Source of the DNA: Qipengyuania flavescens
Lineage (GTDB): Bacteria > Pseudomonadota > Alphaproteobacteria > Sphingomonadales > Sphingomonadaceae
DNA: 64,000 nt
NCBI RefSeq assembly: GCF_029688735.1
Contig: NZ_JARULD010000002.1
Coordinates: 62,001-126,000 of the forward strand
Reading direction: 5' to 3'
Part shown: positions 60,285-64,000 of the stretch, in pieces
Layout: each line of letters opens with the position of its first letter
Numbering within the stretch: the first letter of the stretch is position 1
Notes under the pieces: generated by a model
Seen by the model: only the letters and a program-made list of their open reading frames with translations
The model's database searches: none
Told to the model about the DNA's origin: nothing
Program-made: the position numbers and the translations under genes

Positions 60285-62582
60285 ATGTTCGACAAGAAAA
60301 CCGTATCGATCGAGTGGGGCGGAAAGACCCTCACCCTCGAAACCGGCCAGATCGCCCGTCAGGCAGACGGCGCCGTGCTGGCCACCTATGGCGAAACCGT
60401 GGTGCTGTGCGCCGTGACCGCCGCGCGTAGTGTGAAGGAAGGGCAGGACTTCTTCCCGCTGACCGTCCACTACCAGGAAAAATTCTCCGCTGCGGGCCGT
60501 ATCCCGGGCGGCTTCTTCAAGCGCGAAGGCCGCGCCACGGAGAAGGAAACGCTGACCAGTCGCCTGATCGACCGCCCGGTGCGGCCGCTGTTCCCGGAAG
60601 GCTTCTACAACGAAATCAACGTCATCGCGCAGGTGCTGTCCTATGACGGCGAGACCGAGCCCGACATCGTCGCGATGATCGCCGCCTCGGCCGCGCTGAC
60701 CATCAGCGGCTTGCCCTTCATGGGCCCGATCGGCGCCGCGCGCGTCGGCTTCGATAATGATGGCAATTACGTCCTCAACCCGACCGTCGCCGATGCCCTG
60801 GGCGAAAACGGCAATCTCGACCTAGTCGTGGCCGCGACGCAGGACGCGGTGATGATGGTCGAATCCGAAGCGAAGGAACTGACCGAAGAGCAGATGCTCG
60901 GCGCCGTCATGTTCGCGCATGAGGAAAGCCGCAAGGTCATCGGCGCGATCATCGATCTGGCCGAACAGGCCGCCAAGGATCCGTGGGAACTCGACCCGGT
61001 CGAAGACAAGACCGCCAAGCTCGAAGAGCTGCGCGGCGTCATCGGCGACGATCTGGCGAAGGCTTACAAGATCACCAACAAGGCCGAGCGTCAGGACGCG
61101 GTCAACGATGCCCGTGCCAAGGCGCGCGAGCATTACTCCGATCTGGAAGAGAGCGATCCGGCCGAATACATGGGCCGCCTGAAGCTCGTGAAGAAGCTGG
61201 AAAGCGACATCGTGCGCAAGGCGATCCTGAAGGATGGCCAGCGTATCGACGGCCGCAAGACCGACGAGGTTCGCCCGATCGAGGCGATGGTCGGCTTGCT
61301 GCCGCGCACGCACGGTTCGGCGCTGTTCACCCGCGGTGAAACGCAGGCGATCTGCACCACCACGCTGGGCACCAAGGATGCCGAGCAGATGATCGATGGT
61401 CTGGAAGGCCTGTCGTACAGCAATTTCATGCTGCACTATAACTTCCCGCCCTACTCGGTCGGCGAAGTGGGCCGCTTCGGCTTCACCAGCCGCCGCGAAA
61501 CCGGCCACGGCAAGCTCGCATTCCGCGCGCTTCGTCCGGTGCTGCCCGATCACGAGGAATTCCCGTATACGATCCGCGTCCTGTCCGACATCACCGAGTC
61601 CAACGGCTCGAGCTCGATGGCGACGGTGTGCGGCGGAAGCCTTTCCATGATGGACGCCGGCGTGCCGCTGGCGCGCCCGGTCTCGGGCATCGCCATGGGC
61701 CTGATCCTCGAAGGCAGCGACTTCACCGTGCTGTCCGACATCCTGGGTGACGAAGATCACCTGGGCGATATGGACTTCAAGGTGGCCGGTTCGGAAAAGG
61801 GCATCACGTCCCTCCAGATGGACATCAAGGTTGCCGGCATCACGCAGGAGATCATGCAGACCGCTCTCGAACAGGCGAAGGCCGGTCGTGCGCACATCCT
61901 CGGCAAGATGACCGAAGCGCTCGGTTCCTCGCGCGGCGAAGTGTCCAAGCACGCTCCGCGTATCGAAACGATGCAGATCGACAAGTCGAAGATTCGCGAC
62001 GTCATCGGTACGGGCGGCAAGGTAATCCGCGAGATCGTCGCCGAAACCGGTGCCAAGGTCGACATCGACGACGAAGGCGTGATCAAGATTTCGTCGAGCA
62101 ATGCCGATGAGATCGAAGCCGCGAAGAAGTGGATCGAAGGCATCGTCGAAGAGGCGGAAGTCGGCAAGATCTACACCGGCAAGGTCGTCAACATCGTCGA
62201 CTTCGGTGCATTCGTGAACTTCATGGGCGGCAAGGACGGTCTCGTCCACGTCAGCGAAATGAAGAACGAGCGCGTCGAAAAGCCCACTGACGTTGTCAGC
62301 GAAGGCCAGGAAGTAAAGGTCAAGGTCCTCGAGATCGACCAGCGCGGCAAGGTCCGCCTGTCGATGCGCGTGGTCGACCAGGAAACCGGCGAAGAGCTGG
62401 AAGACACCCGCCCGCCGCGCGAACCGCGCGGTGATCGCGGTCCGCGCGGCGGCGGCGGTGGTCGTGGCGGCGATCGTCGCGGCGGTCGCGGTGGCCCGCG
62501 CGGCGGGAACCGCGGCGGAGATCGCGGCGGCAATAACGACGGGGGCGGCGAAGCCCACGTGCCGGACTTCCTGAAGGACTGA
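60285..62582 (+). CDS. pnp: polyribonucleotide nucleotidyltransferase (PNPase) with RGG-rich tail
   Basis: This 765-residue phosphorolytic 3'-5' exoribonuclease of the RNA degradosome has two RNase PH domains ('[20 protein letters not shown]', '[20 protein letters not shown]'), a KH domain ('[20 protein letters not shown]') and an S1 domain ('[20 protein letters not shown]'). The last ~55 residues form an Arg-Gly-rich tail ending 'HVPDFLKD', longer and richer in RGG than E. coli PNPase and probably an RNA- or RNase E-binding extension. ATG at 60285 has AGGAAAA upstream. Confidence 0.97.
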   Translation: MFDKKTVSIEWGGKTLTLETGQIARQADGAVLATYGETVVLCAVTAARSVKEGQDFFPLTVHYQEKFSAAGRIPGGFFKREGRATEKETLTSRLIDRPVRPLFPEGFYNEINVIAQVLSYDGETEPDIVAMIAASAALTISGLPFMGPIGAARVGFDNDGNYVLNPTVADALGENGNLDLVVAATQDAVMMVESEAKELTEEQMLGAVMFAHEESRKVIGAIIDLAEQAAKDPWELDPVEDKTAKLEELRGVIGDDLAKAYKITNKAERQDAVNDARAKAREHYSDLEESDPAEYMGRLKLVKKLESDIVRKAILKDGQRIDGRKTDEVRPIEAMVGLLPRTHGSALFTRGETQAICTTTLGTKDAEQMIDGLEGLSYSNFMLHYNFPPYSVGEVGRFGFTSRRETGHGKLAFRALRPVLPDHEEFPYTIRVLSDITESNGSSSMATVCGGSLSMMDAGVPLARPVSGIAMGLILEGSDFTVLSDILGDEDHLGDMDFKVAGSEKGITSLQMDIKVAGITQEIMQTALEQAKAGRAHILGKMTEALGSSRGEVSKHAPRIETMQIDKSKIRDVIGTGGKVIREIVAETGAKVDIDDEGVIKISSSNADEIEAAKKWIEGIVEEAEVGKIYTGKVVNIVDFGAFVNFMGGKDGLVHVSEMKNERVEKPTDVVSEGQEVKVKVLEIDQRGKVRLSMRVVDQETGEELEDTRPPREPRGDRGPRGGGGGRGGDRRGGRGGPRGGNRGGDRGGNNDGGGEAHVPDFLKD

Positions 62583-62605
62583 TCTGCAACGCCTTTTGGC
62601 AATGT

Positions 62606-62644
62606 GGGGCCGCGAGGGTATAGACCTTCGCGGCCCTTCCTTTA
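62606..62644 (+). terminator. terminator after pnp
   Basis: The stem GGGCCGCGA (62607-62615) pairs perfectly with TCGCGGCCC (62628-62636) and a pyrimidine-rich TTCCTTT tail follows. It separates pnp from the kinase gene and argues against the upstream in-frame ATG at 62596 as the kinase start. Confidence 0.88.
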
Positions 62645-62679
62645 TGGGCCTGTTTTTGGGCGAGGAGACACGAGGATCG

Positions 62680-63747
62680 ATGTTCAGGGCGCTGCGGGAC
62701 TTGCCACCGGACAGTCTCACATTCCTGCAAAGATTGCCGCTCGCCAAGCGCCGCCCGTGGATCGGCTATGGCGTCGCGATCGTCGCCAGCTTGGCCGGCC
62801 TGCTGACCCGCTGGGCAGTTGGCGGAGCCTTGCCCGAAGGCTTTCCCTACATCACTTTCTTCCCCCCGGTCATTCTGACTGCCTTCTTCTTCGGCGTCGG
62901 CCCCGGGGCGCTCGCTGCAGTCCTGTGCGGACTGTTGAGCTGGTATTTTTTCATCCCGCCGCTGGATAGTTTTGCGCTCGACTATCGCGCCGTGGTGGCG
63001 CTGCTCTTTTTCATCGGGATCGTCGTTGTCGATATCGCGCTCGTCCATTGGATGCAGATCGCCAATGCGCGGCTGGCGCTGGAGCAGCAACGCACCAGCC
63101 AGCTCGCGGAAACGCGCGAGATGCTGTTCAACGAGTTGCAGCACCGGGTCGGCAACAACATCCAGATGATCTCCTCGCTGCTCAATCTACAGCAGCGCGG
63201 ACTGCCGCAGGGCGATGGCAAGCAGGCGCTGACCGATGCAGCCCGGCGGCTTGGCCTAGTGGGCCGGCTCCAACGCACCCTCTACAGCGCCGATGGCGCA
63301 CAGCTGTCGCTGGCAAACTATATCGACCGCATCGCGCGTGATACGCTGGACGCCTCGGGCCGTGACGACATCTATTACGTCTTCGATGCCCAGGCGAGCG
63401 GTACGCTTGCGACCGAACATGCGGTTTCGACCGCGCTGGTCGTCGCCGAGGCGATCAGCAATTGCGTGGAACACGGCTATGCCAATTCGGGTGGGTCGCT
63501 TGAAGTGACGGTCGTGGACCGAGCCGATGACGAGCCGTGCTACATCATCTGCATTCAGGACGAAGGCACGGGCTTGCCGTTCGGGTTTGCGCTGGACAAT
63601 TCGGACAGCCTCGGCCTGAGGATTGCCACAAGCCTCGCCCGTAGCCTGAAAGGCGAATTTACTCTGTCCAACCGGGAAGACGGCAAGGGAGCTATTGCTC
63701 GCTTGGTCATTCCTCAATCCGAAGAGAATATCGATGCTGCCCCGTGA
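62680..63747 (+). CDS. sensor histidine kinase, DUF4118-like membrane sensor and HisKA_2/HATPase
   Basis: This 355-residue membrane kinase has four hydrophobic segments in the first ~125 residues, typical of the DUF4118 (KdpD-like) sensor ('GYGVAIVASLAGLLTRWAVG', 'LCGLLSWYFFIPPLDSF'). The dimerisation/phosphoacceptor helix is of the HisKA_2 type, 'NELQHRVGNNIQMISSLLNL', with the phospho-His in QHRV. A HATPase domain follows ('VVAEAISNCVEHGY' N-box, 'DEGTGLPFGFALD' G-box, 'SLGLRIATSLARSL'). ATG at 62680 has GAGGATCG upstream and lies after the pnp terminator. HisKA_2 kinases often feed the EcfG general stress pathway, but no PhyR is nearby. Confidence 0.9.
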   Translation: MFRALRDLPPDSLTFLQRLPLAKRRPWIGYGVAIVASLAGLLTRWAVGGALPEGFPYITFFPPVILTAFFFGVGPGALAAVLCGLLSWYFFIPPLDSFALDYRAVVALLFFIGIVVVDIALVHWMQIANARLALEQQRTSQLAETREMLFNELQHRVGNNIQMISSLLNLQQRGLPQGDGKQALTDAARRLGLVGRLQRTLYSADGAQLSLANYIDRIARDTLDASGRDDIYYVFDAQASGTLATEHAVSTALVVAEAISNCVEHGYANSGGSLEVTVVDRADDEPCYIICIQDEGTGLPFGFALDNSDSLGLRIATSLARSLKGEFTLSNREDGKGAIARLVIPQSEENIDAAP

Positions 63748-64000
63748 GACCTTGGCGACCGCTGAAGTGCCCGACGGCGAAACGCTGACGCTCGTTAGCC
63801 ATGGCCGTGACTTCATCATCATGCTCGGCCGCGACGAGCTGATGGGCACGCGGATGCAGTTCTCCGAAGAGCAGCTTGCAGTGCTGACGCTAGCCGAACT
63901 CGAAGCGGCCAAGCCGCGCGTCCTGATCGGAGGCTACGGAATGGGGTTCACCTATCGTGCGGCGCTCGATCGGCTGCCCGAGGGCGGATCGGTGACCGTG
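63734..64000 (+). CDS. spermidine synthase-like methyltransferase-fold protein, cut by the window
   Basis: The first 89 codons are visible ('MLPRETLATAEVPDG', 'VSHGRDFIIMLGRDELMGTR'). The SAM-type motif 'RVLIGGYGMGFTYRAALDRL' resembles spermidine/spermine synthase-like proteins (Rossmann fold, glycine-rich loop). The ATG overlaps the 3' end of the kinase gene by 14 bp in another frame, so it is probably co-transcribed. The C-terminal part lies outside the window, so catalytic residues cannot be checked. Confidence 0.75.
   Translation, partial: MLPRETLATAEVPDGETLTLVSHGRDFIIMLGRDELMGTRMQFSEEQLAVLTLAELEAAKPRVLIGGYGMGFTYRAALDRLPEGGSVTV

Noticed and set aside
60822..62747. 641-codon open frame on the minus strand
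   Set aside because: Antisense to pnp. The composition reflects complemented pnp codons and there is no ribosome binding site.

Overview
The window is about 64 kb of GC-rich chromosomal DNA from what looks like a marine alphaproteobacterium of the Sphingomonadales, most likely Erythrobacteraceae. This is inferred from three large TonB-dependent receptors, a crtW-crtZ ketocarotenoid pair, an F1-ATPase zeta inhibitor (DUF1476) beside grxD and bolA, a perfect EcfG-type promoter, and the order rimP-nusA-ylxR-infB-rbfA ... truB-rpsO-pnp. No rRNA, CRISPR array, prophage or classical transposase gene was seen. Because the GC content is high, almost every real gene carries long antisense and off-frame ORFs, and these were left out.

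Region 1 (1-10,100) starts with a TonB receptor truncated by the window edge. It is divergent from a flavin-dependent tryptophan-halogenase-like gene followed by a flavin reductase, and two LacI-type operators lie between them. A nitronate monooxygenase / LCAD-type acyl-CoA dehydrogenase / SDR operon, an aldo-keto reductase and a degenerate OmpR-like regulator follow. At 10,180-10,577 a GIY-YIG nuclease gene is enclosed by 33-bp perfect inverted repeats, which looks like a small mobile element. Region 2 (10,681-15,850) holds a TonB receptor and a beta-helix-like surface lipoprotein transcribed leftward, then a small TPR-like secreted protein. Region 3 (15,950-23,710) is a compact type IV secretion locus (lytic transglycosylase, VirB2, B3, B4, B6, B9, B10, B11) with no recognisable virB5, virB7, virB8 or virD4. 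It is followed by a third TonB receptor and, on the other strand, a queuosine-precursor transporter.

Region 4 (27,700-36,500) begins at tRNA-Arg(UCU) and carries a chaperone-usher pilus operon of the spore-coat-U type, a PilZ-Xre fusion protein, and about 1 kb with no convincing gene. The base composition seems more AT-rich here, so the region may be accessory. Region 5 (35,580-42,950) is housekeeping: NUDIX, grxD, bolA, ATPase zeta, quinone reductase, leuD, a tiny membrane protein, leuC, a thioesterase, crtW-crtZ, and a pmp3-type peptide behind an EcfG promoter. Region 6 (42,950-48,590) has DUF454 and sufE, then a phage-shock locus. pspF diverges across a sigma-54 promoter from a leftward operon of a 50-aa protein, pspA, pspB and pspC, followed by six tandem small membrane proteins that repeat the PspB C-terminal coiled-coil motif. 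This array is one of the two most unusual structures in the window.

Region 7 (48,800-62,640) is the translation and RNA-metabolism cluster. abgT, tdk and an M50 protease gene sit between rbfA and truB, and pnp ends the cluster with an RGG-rich tail and a terminator. The window closes with an HisKA_2 histidine kinase with a DUF4118-like sensor and the start of a spermidine-synthase-like gene.
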